This document shows, piece by piece, positions 34,957 to 44,102 of a stretch of DNA of 48,463 nucleotides. Position 1 is the first letter of the stretch, and every line of letters starts with the position of its first letter. A program made the translations under genes and the position numbers. Source of the stretch: Nitrospirales bacterium (lineage in GTDB: Bacteria; Nitrospirota; Nitrospiria; Nitrospirales; UBA8639); assembly GCA_021604005.1 (NCBI GenBank), contig BQIV01000036.1:1-48463 (forward strand), in the 5' to 3' direction. Below the pieces are notes generated by a model. It was given only the letters and a program-made list of their open reading frames with translations, was not told where the DNA came from and ran no database searches.

Positions 34957-36655
34957 TATGTCTGTAGCGGCATCTCACCACCCCCAGGGTTTCTCTCTCT
35001 GGCATTTTTTAGCCATTTTCGCCCTGGCCAGTCTCTTGCTGTTCGTGAATCTCGGGGGTCTGGGACTGACCGACCGGGACGAAGGAAGCAATGCCGAAGC
35101 CGCGCGGGAAATGCTGGAAACCGGAGATTGGGTCTCGCCCACCCTCAATTATGAACCACGATTTGCGAAACCGGCTTTTGTGTATTGGATTATCAGTGCG
35201 TCTTATGCCGTGTTTGGAGTCAGTGAATTTTCAGCCAGGCTGCCGTCTGCTCTCTTTGGAGTCGGGCTGATTCTCTTGCAGTATAGTTTTCTTGCGAACG
35301 TGTGCGGAGCGCGAATTGCCCTCTTGGGTGCACTTATGCTGTTGTTGAACCTTGAAATGATTGGCGTCTGTCGAATGGTACTCACCGATCCGGAATTGGT
35401 ATTTTTTACGACGTTCGCCGGGTATAGCTTTTGGCTCGGCATGGAATCGGCTTACTCGAAGCGGTGGATATTCTTAGGGCTCTATGTGGGAATGGCCTGT
35501 GCGATGTTGGCGAAGGGGCCGGTGGGTATTCTCATTTCCCTGTTAGGAATTATTCCGTACCTCAGTCTCACGAAGCAATGGAAGCCCTTTTGGGAAAAAG
35601 GCTATCCACTCCTCGGGTTATGCCTTGTGGGATTGCTGTCGGTTCCATGGTATACGGTCATGTTCACCATTCATGGAGAGGCATATCTGGCTGCGGCGCA
35701 AGCGAACACGACAGGACGTTTTGCCAATCCCATGGAAGGGCATGGTGGGACGATCCTGTTCTATATTCCTGTGCTATTCGTGGGGTTTTTCCCATGGAGT
35801 GCGTTTCTTCCCATCTCCCTCTCTCACACGCTGAAGGGGATGACATCGTTTCGAATGATGACAATTGACGGAACGCCGGATCAACGACTCGCGGTATTTT
35901 CGGCATTGTGGATCGTGGGGCTGTTGATCTTTTTCACGCTCTCCGCGACACGATTGCCTCACTATATTTTCCCGCTGTTTCCGGTAGCCGCCATCCTTGT
36001 TGCGCTCTATTGGGACCGGTGTTTGAGAGAGGAGTCACCGCTGGGGTTGACGGCGTCAAAAAGATTTCTGCTCACAATTGGCTATACGCTAGGCTTAGCC
36101 TTAGCGGCTGCTCCAGCCGTGTACACACTATTCCTTGATACGATTACCAAAGAATTTCCTGCGGCAAGTCACATGGAGGTTCAAGCAATTCCCGTCCTGC
36201 TGGGTTTTCTTGTGATCCTCGGAACCATGGGGCTTCGCTATCTCCTTGCGTCGAAAGAGACGCGTCTCTATGGATTTGGCGTAGCGGGAGGTATGATGGT
36301 GGTGTTTGTGTTGGTGGTTGTGGTGTTTGCGCTTCCGAAGTTTCACACGTATTTTATTGCTCCTCCGCAACAATTAGCGACCATCGCCGGGTTGAATTTA
36401 ACGCAAGAGGATCGCTTGATTCAGTTCGGCCGAAAACGTCCGTCGCTCACGTTCTATTCGCAGAGAAAAGTCTATCAGATCAATCCTGGTGAAGATCATA
36501 AGTTTACCCCCCATCAGGATGCGCCCGGTCGAACAATGATCGTGTTGCAGTCACACCTTCGTCCGCAATTACCCGAATCGTTCTCAGACTATACCGTGAT
36601 GCTTGAACGAAAGGGATTTTCACTGCTGGTGAATCGATCATTACTGGAGCCATAA
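34949..36655 (+). CDS. ArnT-like polyprenyl-phosphate glycosyltransferase (GT83/PMT)
   Basis: This is a protein of 568 residues and an inner-membrane enzyme with about twelve helices. After the first helix the periplasmic loop carries D-R-D-E-G-S-N-A-E-A-A-R-E-M, the GT83 acidic catalytic motif. E-P-R-F-A-K-P-A-F-V-Y-W follows. ArnT moves aminoarabinose from undecaprenyl phosphate to lipid A; related enzymes use other sugars. The C-terminal periplasmic domain (about 450-568) is soluble and beta-rich. Since no arnA, arnB or arnD is present, the sugar is unknown. It works with the GT2 and LAB_N genes upstream. Confidence 0.87.
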   Translation: MDNMSVAASHHPQGFSLWHFLAIFALASLLLFVNLGGLGLTDRDEGSNAEAAREMLETGDWVSPTLNYEPRFAKPAFVYWIISASYAVFGVSEFSARLPSALFGVGLILLQYSFLANVCGARIALLGALMLLLNLEMIGVCRMVLTDPELVFFTTFAGYSFWLGMESAYSKRWIFLGLYVGMACAMLAKGPVGILISLLGIIPYLSLTKQWKPFWEKGYPLLGLCLVGLLSVPWYTVMFTIHGEAYLAAAQANTTGRFANPMEGHGGTILFYIPVLFVGFFPWSAFLPISLSHTLKGMTSFRMMTIDGTPDQRLAVFSALWIVGLLIFFTLSATRLPHYIFPLFPVAAILVALYWDRCLREESPLGLTASKRFLLTIGYTLGLALAAAPAVYTLFLDTITKEFPAASHMEVQAIPVLLGFLVILGTMGLRYLLASKETRLYGFGVAGGMMVVFVLVVVVFALPKFHTYFIAPPQQLATIAGLNLTQEDRLIQFGRKRPSLTFYSQRKVYQINPGEDHKFTPHQDAPGRTMIVLQSHLRPQLPESFSDYTVMLERKGFSLLVNRSLLEP

Positions 36656-37111
36656 GTCTTTAATCGCGTGGTTGGAGTGTCGATGATGCTTCACGAAGTA
36701 CTGTGAGTCTTGAATGATCAAGGACCTTGCTCAGAGGGTTGTGATACGGCTTTCCTTTGGCTGTTCCTGGCCATGAGCCTCAATTGGTCAGGCCGTTTAC
36801 GGTACGCAAGGCTCTTGTCTCTTGGGAGACTATGAGATATGCTTCATGTAATCGAGATGATAGGAAACGAGGTTGCTTACAATTTATATCGTGTACTTGG
36901 AATTATTTTTCAAATAATGTTTCACGAATCATACAACGTTTTTGGTGCCCCATCACGTTAGAATATGACTCCAGTTGGAGTCGATTTTCTCACCAAATAG
37001 CCTTCCTCCACGTTGTGTATCCGAATCATGTGCTTGTCTGCTTGATAGCTCAGCTACAAGAGGAATGTCGCTGAAATTACGAGCGGTCAGAATATACGGA
37101 GACTTTAGATC
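36656..37111. other. Long intergenic region before the malic enzyme gene
   Basis: No gene is convincing in these 456 bases. ATTATTT and AAATAAT (36902-36918) form a seven-base inverted repeat with a three-base spacer in an AT-rich patch. A -10-like TAGAAT lies at 36959-36964 without a good -35. The space probably contains the malic enzyme promoter and a long leader. Confidence 0.35.
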
Positions 37112-38503
37112 ATGGCATCCAGTAAAAAAAGAGCGGCGCAAGGCGGGAAGACCGAATTCATACGGATGGTCCGCTACAAGAGTGAAAACCAGGTTGGTGT
37201 CCTGGCGCAGTTTGTCTCGGCCATTTCGGAACAGGGAGGAAGCATCGGCGATGTGAAGACTCGCAAGCTTGGTAAGTTTTATATCTGGCGAGACGTTACG
37301 ATTATTGCCAATGACCGAGAGCACTTTGCCAAAATTCTCAAAGCCATTCGTGTATTAGAAAAAACCAAGGTTGAGCAGATTGTCGATGAAGTGCTCGAAC
37401 GGCACTTAGGTGGAAAAATTAAGATGGAGTTGAATCACCGAATTGAGACCATTAACGATATGCGGGCGATTTATACTCCAGGTGTCGCTGATGTCTGCAA
37501 GATTATCCAGAAAGATCCAAGCGAAGCGTACAATTACACGTGGGTGCATCATACGGTTGCACTCTTGACCAACGGGAGTCGAACGTTAGGGTTGGGAAAC
37601 ATTGGCCCGTTGGCGGCGATGCCCGTGATGGAAGGAAAAGCGGCATTATTTAGAAAGTTCACTGGCTATAACATGGTCCCGGTTCCGATTGATACGACCA
37701 ACTCTCAAGAATTTATCGATACCGCGATACGATTGTCGCCGGGATTCGGAGCGATTCACTTAGAAGATATTTCGGCTCCGGAATGTTTTGAAATCGAGAC
37801 CGAGCTGGTCAAACGTCTCAGTATTCCCGTTATGCATGATGACCAATACGGAACGGCTGTCGTTTGCTTGGCGGCTGTGATCAACGCGTGCCGCATCGTC
37901 AAGGGTGATCTTGAGAAGGTTCGGATTGGCCAAATCGGGCTTGGTGCAGCCGGAAGCGCCATTGCCCGTTTAATTATGGCCTATACGAACCGGACGATTT
38001 GGTGCTGCGATAAAAACCCTTCGGCGGTCGAACGTCTGGAAGTCTTTCGTCAGAACAGTGCCACGCTGGAGCAAGTCATGGAACGCTGCGATGTCGTGAT
38101 TTCAACGACAGGGGTGAAGGGATTGATTTCACCCGCCTTGGTGAAAAAACAACAAATTATCTTGGCTCTGAGCAACCCTATTCCCGAAATTACTGAGGAA
38201 GAAGCCATGAAAGCTGGAGCCGCGTTCTATTCCGATGGACGGTACGTGAATAACCTCTTGGCCTATCCGGGAATTTTTAAAGGAGCCCTGGAAACACGAG
38301 CCAGGAAAATAAATGATCCGATGCTTCTTGGGGCCGTTCAGGCTATCGTGGACGCGACGCCACAAGGGGAAATTGTGCCAAGTCCATTGGATCCTACCGT
38401 TCATGTGGCTGTGACCAAGGCGGTGGCGAAAGCGGCGATGACAAGTGGTGTCGCACAAAAATACTTTGAAGATGAATACTTTGATGTTGAGGAAAAATCG
38501 TAG
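37112..38503 (+). CDS. Malic enzyme with N-terminal ACT domain
   Basis: This is a protein of 463 residues. It oxidatively decarboxylates malate to pyruvate, linking the TCA cycle to pyruvate and alanine supply. Residues 16-95 form an ACT domain (N-Q-V-G-V-L-A-Q-F-V-S-A-I-S-E), suggesting allosteric control by a small molecule. The catalytic part has I-Y-T-P-G-V-A-D-V-C, L-G-L-G-N-I-G-P-L-A-A-M-P-V-M-E-G-K, H-L-E-D-I-S-A-P-E and H-D-D-Q-Y-G-T-A-V. The NAD(P) site is I-G-L-G-A-A-G-S-A-I-A. It is the short form of about 460 residues. GGAG lies ten bases before the ATG. No malate or pyruvate partner genes are adjacent. Confidence 0.94.
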   Translation: MASSKKRAAQGGKTEFIRMVRYKSENQVGVLAQFVSAISEQGGSIGDVKTRKLGKFYIWRDVTIIANDREHFAKILKAIRVLEKTKVEQIVDEVLERHLGGKIKMELNHRIETINDMRAIYTPGVADVCKIIQKDPSEAYNYTWVHHTVALLTNGSRTLGLGNIGPLAAMPVMEGKAALFRKFTGYNMVPVPIDTTNSQEFIDTAIRLSPGFGAIHLEDISAPECFEIETELVKRLSIPVMHDDQYGTAVVCLAAVINACRIVKGDLEKVRIGQIGLGAAGSAIARLIMAYTNRTIWCCDKNPSAVERLEVFRQNSATLEQVMERCDVVISTTGVKGLISPALVKKQQIILALSNPIPEITEEEAMKAGAAFYSDGRYVNNLLAYPGIFKGALETRARKINDPMLLGAVQAIVDATPQGEIVPSPLDPTVHVAVTKAVAKAAMTSGVAQKYFEDEYFDVEEKS

Positions 38504-38596
38504 AAACATACCCTCACGTTCATATCCATAGGATGAACATCCTGTCTACGCTGTTCTGGTCTGTCAAAAATCGTAGGTGAAAAGCCTTATGGCTCT

Positions 38597-39727
38597 TCAT
38601 GATATCAATGGCAGCACACCTCGTAATTGACTGATTCCTCCTACAACGAACACGATTCCCAATCCCAGTAGCACTTCGGTCGTGAGTATGGTGATTGTTT
38701 GTCCTGAGTCTTCGGCTTGACGATGCTCTGTCACCGTATGAAATTGATGCCTGCGCACGACCCACCACGACACGCCAGATAAGGCGGCCAATGTGGTGAT
38801 GAAGAAGGAACCTGAACAGACGGCTAGCCCTAAGGCCATGAATAACGAACTTGTGGTGAGCATGGCCTGTCTGCGTGTAGCGGAGTTCTGTGTTGAGAGG
38901 CGTGTTCGGAGTCGAATTCCATAGCCGATGGCTGTGACAAGGATACCTCCGCCAAGGATGATGTCATATAAAATTTCCATGTCAGGTTTTTGGACGGCAA
39001 TCCATAGTACGCCTAGTCCCCCCACAAAAAATGGCAGGCCCTGTGCGAGGGATTCGATGAGCGAGGTGCGCCAACTTCGAATGGGTCGTGCCAGGATATA
39101 GCCAATAATATATCCTAGGAACGCGCCAACACATGCGTCGGATGGAAAGTGGGAGCCCTTCATAATGCGGCTGAGTGCCACAAATGCTGCGCTTCCATAC
39201 AGTATCCACGCAAATCGTGGGAAATGTCTTGCGAACACAGCGGCAACGGCGAATGACGCGGACGAATGCCCGGACGGGAATGCATCCAGTCCACTTTGGA
39301 ATGAGGGGCCAATTTGCCAGTGCTCTTGATGGGCAAGCCGTGGTCGTGGACGTCCAATGGAATGTTTGATGATTTGTGTGATGAGTCCGGAGATGCCGTG
39401 GGCTACAAGTGTCTGGACGCCGATCTGTTGCAGCCGATGGGATTTCCAGACATAACCCGCAAGAAGAATGAGCAGGGAGATGATAATTAAGGTTGACCCG
39501 TGCCCAAGTTGATTTCCAATGTGACCGAGGCGTTCTATGGTGTGATTGTGCGTTGCACGAATGAACTGAATGATAGGGAAGTCGATGTGTGAGAGCGCGC
39601 CGACCCCTCCCACAACTACGATGGATGCGACGATGCACACCACAGTGGAGATATAGGGGGGGAATTGTGGTGGAACGGAAGCAGAGGAATTGTCGTCAAA
39701 AAAAGAATAAAGAAATGATGTATTCAC
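38597..39727 (-). CDS. PAP2-family membrane phosphatase
   Basis: This is a protein of 376 residues. It has membrane helices and the three PAP2 motifs: K-H-S-I-G-R-P-R-P (121-129), P-S-G-H (151-154) and S-R-I-M-K-G-S-H-F-P-S-D (186-197). Relatives remove phosphate from undecaprenyl pyrophosphate, phosphatidic acid or lipid A. The C-terminal half (about 215-376) has five or so further helices without motifs, an extension beyond the usual PAP2 core of about 200 residues. The GTG start has GGAG too close to act, so the true start may be later. It converges on the malic enzyme gene. The substrate is unknown; a lipid A or carrier-lipid role would fit the ArnT-like genes nearby. Confidence 0.85.
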   Translation of the reverse strand: MNTSFLYSFFDDNSSASVPPQFPPYISTVVCIVASIVVVGGVGALSHIDFPIIQFIRATHNHTIERLGHIGNQLGHGSTLIIISLLILLAGYVWKSHRLQQIGVQTLVAHGISGLITQIIKHSIGRPRPRLAHQEHWQIGPSFQSGLDAFPSGHSSASFAVAAVFARHFPRFAWILYGSAAFVALSRIMKGSHFPSDACVGAFLGYIIGYILARPIRSWRTSLIESLAQGLPFFVGGLGVLWIAVQKPDMEILYDIILGGGILVTAIGYGIRLRTRLSTQNSATRRQAMLTTSSLFMALGLAVCSGSFFITTLAALSGVSWWVVRRHQFHTVTEHRQAEDSGQTITILTTEVLLGLGIVFVVGGISQLRGVLPLIS

Positions 39728-39766
39728 TCCAACTCAGTATAAAAGGCTAACAGGGGCCCATGGAGC

Positions 39767-40864
39767 TTACGGAACCCAATCAGCAAGGAACACATTGAAT
39801 TCACGTGGGGTTACGGCATTTCTATCAGACACCCAGACGACTTTCGATCCATCCGGAGAAAACATGGGAAAGCTATTGAAATGACCCTGAGTCGTGATTT
39901 GTTCTAACTGTTCACCTTGGTCGTTAATCGAGTAAAGGTGGAAGGCTGGCCGGCCCTTACCTTCAGATTGTGATGAAACGTTTGATGAGAAGATAATATG
40001 TTTGCCATCTGGATGAAAGAATGGCGCAAAATTTGAGGCGCCATTCCTCGTAATCGCATGTTGATTCGAGCCGTCGGCGTTCATAATGAAGATCTCAAGG
40101 TTCGAGGGTTCAACCATATTTTTCGCAAGGAGGTCTTGATACGCTTTGATGGCTTCGGCTGTGTCAGGATGGCTTGCACGATACACGATGCGAGTGCTGT
40201 CAGGTGAAAAGAACGCTCCACCATCATACCCGATTTGCCGAGTGAGTCTCTTGATGTTGGTCCCGTTGATTTCCATGCTATAGATATCGAGGTCGCCTTC
40301 TCGCACGGAGGTAAACACGATCGTGCGTCCGTCGGGAGATACCGTGGCCTCGGCATCGTACCCCGGCGTTGCCGTGAGCCGTTGCAGATCCTTGCCGCTC
40401 ACATGCGCCGAAAAAATATCATAGTCGTCTAACGCCCATCGATAGTGTTTCGTTCGTTTGATGGCCGGCGGGCATTGTGGGGAGCGCATATGGGTCGAGG
40501 AAAACAGGACTCGGCGATCACCCGGGAAGTAGTATCCGCATGTGGTTCCGCCATACCCTGTACTCACACGTCGTTGATTCTTTCCCTCTAAATCCATCGT
40601 ATAGATTTGATAGCAGGGCAGAGGGGATTTTTGGTACGGATCGTGTGTGGATTGGAAGACCAGGTTATCTCCATCAAACGAAAAGTAAGCTTCGGCATTT
40701 TTGCCGATTGTTGTGAGTTGCCTGATATTTTTGAGGTGTGGTTCGGCTGATGGCGAGGGTTCATCTTTTGCCTCCGCAAGGGGAAGGGATGAAGCCATAA
40801 TCAGGACAATCATGAGGTAACCGTAACATACCGAGGGAAGACTGAGAGTTCGAAAGACGTTCAC
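39767..40864 (-). CDS. Periplasmic TolB-type beta-propeller protein
   Basis: This is a protein of 365 residues. I chose the GTG at 40864 because AAGGAG overlaps the upstream gene's stop codon and stands six bases ahead; an ATG at 40885 would lie before that site. Residues 1-32 form a signal peptide ending L-A-E-A. The rest has repeats of the PD40/WD40-like type, such as A-T-V-S-P-D-G-R-T-I-V-F-T-S, F-F-S-P-D-S-T-R-I-V-Y-R-A-S and M-F-S-P-D-G-S-K-V-V-W-V-S, each with a D-x-D-I-Y-S-M type strand. This is a six-bladed propeller of TolB-component style. Binding or scaffolding in the periplasm is inferred. It is coupled to the M1 peptidase. Confidence 0.85.
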   Translation of the reverse strand: MNVFRTLSLPSVCYGYLMIVLIMASSLPLAEAKDEPSPSAEPHLKNIRQLTTIGKNAEAYFSFDGDNLVFQSTHDPYQKSPLPCYQIYTMDLEGKNQRRVSTGYGGTTCGYYFPGDRRVLFSSTHMRSPQCPPAIKRTKHYRWALDDYDIFSAHVSGKDLQRLTATPGYDAEATVSPDGRTIVFTSVREGDLDIYSMEINGTNIKRLTRQIGYDGGAFFSPDSTRIVYRASHPDTAEAIKAYQDLLAKNMVEPSNLEIFIMNADGSNQHAITRNGASNFAPFFHPDGKHIIFSSNVSSQSEGKGRPAFHLYSINDQGEQLEQITTQGHFNSFPMFSPDGSKVVWVSDRNAVTPREFNVFLADWVP

Positions 40865-40874
40865 TGGATACTCC

Positions 40875-43115
40875 TTATGCGGCATTCACATTCAATAAGA
40901 TATCGAGGTTGTTGCTTGGAGGATCGAAGAGGCCTCGAGAGATCACATTCCCCTGTTGAAAGATGAGATAGCTATCCCATCCATAAAAAAATAGAAGCCG
41001 GGCTACCTGTGAAATCGCCGTCGAGGAGAATCCATGAAAATAACTCACCACATGGTCCGGGTTCGTTGGATTGGGGCATGATACGAGCCACGCGATATCA
41101 GGTCCGTTAAATTTTTCCCCTTGTATGGAAATCCAGTTTTCGCCGGTTTGGACAGCATCTCCACACCCTGCAAACCCCTGTTGTACGAGGTCACTTGTGA
41201 GTGGATAGCCGACTATCAGGAGCGATCTGTCCTGAATCGTCTTCTGAGTATCCGTCTCAAGTCTATTGGGGGAATGTTGGGATCGTAGGCGAACAAGGGC
41301 TGGCTGATAGGCTTCTTGAATTGCTGGCGGGCTGGTAGTATCAACCGCGATCGAATGGGATTGATCGGTTACCCAGGTATTGAGCATGGGTGGTAATTGC
41401 GCGCGAGGAATTCGCCGCAAGACCATAAAGTCTGGATCGATCACGAGTCGCGTCGGTTGAGATGGAGCGGAGAGAATTACGGTTTGTGTCCCATTCGTCA
41501 TCGTGATCACGGTGTCAAATATCGTTCCATCGGCAAGATAGAGCACTGCGGGAAGCCGAAGTCGATACACGGGTTGCAGTTGAGCCATGGTGACATTCAC
41601 GAGAAATTGTCCGGGATATTCAGGATCTGCCTGGACTGTTGTTTCTTCAATGCGTACAGAAGGGGAGCCTGCACGCTCTACCCATTGCTCAAAAAACCAG
41701 CTCAAGTCTTTGCCTGTGATGCCGCTGAAAATTTCTTGAATGGTATTCCAGTCGGCATGCTTCCCGGTCCATTCCTTAACCAGGGTGCGGATGCCTGTGA
41801 AAAAGTGTCCGTCTCCGATTTCCTGGCGTAACATATGAAACACCATGGCGGTTTTTTGATAACCAATGGCATTGTCGATGCGGGATTCTTTGTGATGGAA
41901 ATGTCTGACCGCATATTCCTGCGCTGTTGTGCCATATAAATTATATTCGAACAACATCTGTTGCCGTTTCTTGATTGCGGTCTCTTCCGAGGCATAGACC
42001 TCTTCATAATAATAGTTTGAAAGATAGGTTGTCAGGCCCTCAACCCAGTTTCCGTCTGAGAAATGATTGAGGATGGAATTGCCAAACCATGAATGCACAA
42101 TCTCATGGCCCAGCGAGTAGGGTTGCGTGTACCCGCGCTTGATAATTCGATTGCCGAGTAGCGTATAAGATGGAAGTCCGATGCCTGCCGGGAAAAAGTT
42201 TTCGACCACGGCGAACTTCGAAAACGGATAGGGTCCCAATAGTTTTGTATACATTTCAAGGTATTGTATCGTGGACTCCAGATACTGGTCGGCTAATTCT
42301 GCATCTTCAGGAAATAAGTATGTGGCGATCGTAATGCCTTTCCACACCTTTTCGTGTTTGACGAAGTGATTGGCAACTAGGGTCAGCGCTTCGCTTTTAT
42401 TGGTGATATTCCATGTCGACGTTGTTTCGTCTTCAGTTACTGTATGAGAGACTTCTTTGCCTTGAGTGACCGTTTCCCATCCAGAGGGGACTGTGGATGT
42501 GACTTGAAAGGTCGCTAAGGTATGAGGGATCGTTAGATACCATTGAGTTTCCGAGGTGAGGTAGACGCCTTCGGGGCCAATATACCCGGTGGTTTCATCA
42601 GGTTTGGTAAAGCGAAGACCTGGTGCCCCTTTCGGGTGGTCGTCGATCATGCCATGGTAGCGGACCTTGATCGTGTGGGAAGAGGCCTTGGCCTGAGAAT
42701 CAACAAGGGCAATTTGCAGGCGATGTTCTAAATCTTCAGAGGGAGAATGTGGTTGTTTTATAATTTCTTGAAGTTGAATGACGGAATCATTGAGCTGAAT
42801 TTCATCTATGACCAAGTTGTTATTTAAGGTTAGTTCAAGTGTGTCAGGGAAACTCGTTGCATCAGGGAAGGTGATCGTATCTTCAATGGTCAGGCTGTGA
42901 TTGGTTGGCTCAAGTGCCATGGTGAGATTGTGATGTGGGGTTAGGGGGTGAACGCTTCCCCAGGTCACGTCGACAGAAGCGAGGTTGAGACAACACACAA
43001 TAAAGAGGAGCATCATCGGCATGAGAGGCCATGGAGGTGTGAGTGATACATGGAGACTGTGACTGTCAATGCATGAACGTATGACTACATGCTGTTCCTC
43101 ACTCGAATGTGGCAC
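40875..43115 (-). CDS. Divergent exported M1-family metallopeptidase
   Basis: This is a protein of 746 residues. GAGGG lies seven bases before the GTG, inside the end of ftsY, so I keep this start; residues 33-50 are a hydrophobic export segment with a long N-terminal leader. The zinc motif is H337-E-I-V-H341 followed by W-F-G-N and E359, that is HExxH-x17-E, one residue shorter than the usual M1 spacing. In place of GAMEN there is V-V-E-N-F-F-P-A-G-I-G-L-P-S-Y-T. The sequence resembles an M1 subgroup with N-W-x-E-G-L-T-T-Y. A C-terminal domain (about 600-746) has no known motif. It is likely periplasmic. Substrate and exopeptidase activity are uncertain. It lies four bases after ftsY. Confidence 0.85.
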   Translation of the reverse strand: MPHSSEEQHVVIRSCIDSHSLHVSLTPPWPLMPMMLLFIVCCLNLASVDVTWGSVHPLTPHHNLTMALEPTNHSLTIEDTITFPDATSFPDTLELTLNNNLVIDEIQLNDSVIQLQEIIKQPHSPSEDLEHRLQIALVDSQAKASSHTIKVRYHGMIDDHPKGAPGLRFTKPDETTGYIGPEGVYLTSETQWYLTIPHTLATFQVTSTVPSGWETVTQGKEVSHTVTEDETTSTWNITNKSEALTLVANHFVKHEKVWKGITIATYLFPEDAELADQYLESTIQYLEMYTKLLGPYPFSKFAVVENFFPAGIGLPSYTLLGNRIIKRGYTQPYSLGHEIVHSWFGNSILNHFSDGNWVEGLTTYLSNYYYEEVYASEETAIKKRQQMLFEYNLYGTTAQEYAVRHFHHKESRIDNAIGYQKTAMVFHMLRQEIGDGHFFTGIRTLVKEWTGKHADWNTIQEIFSGITGKDLSWFFEQWVERAGSPSVRIEETTVQADPEYPGQFLVNVTMAQLQPVYRLRLPAVLYLADGTIFDTVITMTNGTQTVILSAPSQPTRLVIDPDFMVLRRIPRAQLPPMLNTWVTDQSHSIAVDTTSPPAIQEAYQPALVRLRSQHSPNRLETDTQKTIQDRSLLIVGYPLTSDLVQQGFAGCGDAVQTGENWISIQGEKFNGPDIAWLVSCPNPTNPDHVVSYFHGFSSTAISQVARLLFFYGWDSYLIFQQGNVISRGLFDPPSNNLDILLNVNAA

Positions 43116-43118
43116 CGA

Positions 43119-44036
43119 TTATCCCTCGACCTGTAACAAGGCATTAACAAATTCTTGGGCGTGAAAGTTTTGTAGATCGTCTTCTCCTTCCCCCACACCG
43201 ATCAGTCGAATCGGGATCTTGAGTTCCTCCGCAATGGCGACGACGACGCCACCTCGGGCCGTTCCGTCGAGTTTGGTGAGGGCGAGGCCCGTGACGCCAA
43301 GTGATTCATGAAACTGTTTAGCCTGAGCAATGGTGTTTTGTCCCAAGGTTCCGTCCAACGTAAGGAGCACTTCATGAGGGGCACCCGGGAGCTCGCGTGT
43401 GATCACACGTTTCATCTTTTCCAACTCTTGCATGAGATTGACTTTGGTATGAAGCCGCCCAGCTGTGTCGATTAACACGACGTCGCTTTTTCGAGCCTTG
43501 GCTGCGACGATTCCATCGAAGACGACGGCGGCCGGGTCTGCCCCTTGCTGATGGCGAATGACGTCAACGCCAATGCGATTTCCCCACGTGACGAGTTGTT
43601 CGGTTGCGGCTGCGCGAAAGGTGTCGGCGGCAACAAATAACGGTTGTAATCCGGATTGTTGTAATCGTTTCCCTAGTTTGGCAATTGTCGTGGTTTTGCC
43701 GACTCCGTTGATCCCAATCGCAAGCAGCACATAGGGGCGTGGCCCCTGTTGAATGACTGACTCCAGTAAGGGAGATTGAATGGGTTCAAAAATTTTCAGC
43801 AATGTTTCTTTAAATGGAGAGAGCGGGTCCTCGGAGTCAGTCGTCACCCCTTCTGTTCGGATCTGTTCCATAAGACGTTCGACGACGCGAACGCCTACGT
43901 CGGCTCCGAGTAAGGCCTCCTCGACTTCTTCCAGAACGGCGGGGTCGGGGCCAGAACCAATCAGACGTTGTAAGGATCCCTGAACACTCTTGCGGGTTTT
44001 CGTTAATCCATCTTGTAAGCGTTGCAACCATCCCAT
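43119..44036 (-). CDS. ftsY: Signal recognition particle receptor FtsY
   Basis: This is a protein of 305 residues. FtsY is the membrane-associated GTPase that receives SRP-bound ribosomes. The N-terminal four-helix part starts at once, with no long acidic A domain, as in many non-proteobacterial FtsY. The GTPase has G-I-N-G-V-G-K-T (108-115), A-A-D-T-F-R-A-A-A, D-T-A-G-R and L-T-K-L-D-G-T-A-R-G-G. The usual L-D-A-T-x-G-Q motif reads L-D-G-T-L-G-Q, a mild change. The M1 peptidase gene starts four bases after the stop. ffh is not in the window. Confidence 0.96.
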   Translation of the reverse strand: MGWLQRLQDGLTKTRKSVQGSLQRLIGSGPDPAVLEEVEEALLGADVGVRVVERLMEQIRTEGVTTDSEDPLSPFKETLLKIFEPIQSPLLESVIQQGPRPYVLLAIGINGVGKTTTIAKLGKRLQQSGLQPLFVAADTFRAAATEQLVTWGNRIGVDVIRHQQGADPAAVVFDGIVAAKARKSDVVLIDTAGRLHTKVNLMQELEKMKRVITRELPGAPHEVLLTLDGTLGQNTIAQAKQFHESLGVTGLALTKLDGTARGGVVVAIAEELKIPIRLIGVGEGEDDLQNFHAQEFVNALLQVEG

Positions 44037-44102
44037 AGTGAGTCAGCCGTATTGTCGTTCAGTGATATGCCAAGTGTTTTATTGGTTTACTGAAAAGTCC
44101 CA

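Noticed and set aside
36757-37324. Frames on both strands between the ArnT-like gene and the malic enzyme gene
   Set aside because: They have no ribosome-binding site and no recognisable pattern, and partly overlap the malic enzyme gene.
38504-38596. Hairpin between the malic enzyme and PAP2 genes as an intrinsic terminator
   Set aside because: GTTCAT and ATGAAC pair around 38518-38537 but the stem is short and bulged and no T-run follows.
38982-39638. Second minus-strand frame inside the PAP2 gene
   Set aside because: It is rich in H, R and T, and is a shadow of the PAP2 frame, which holds all three family motifs.
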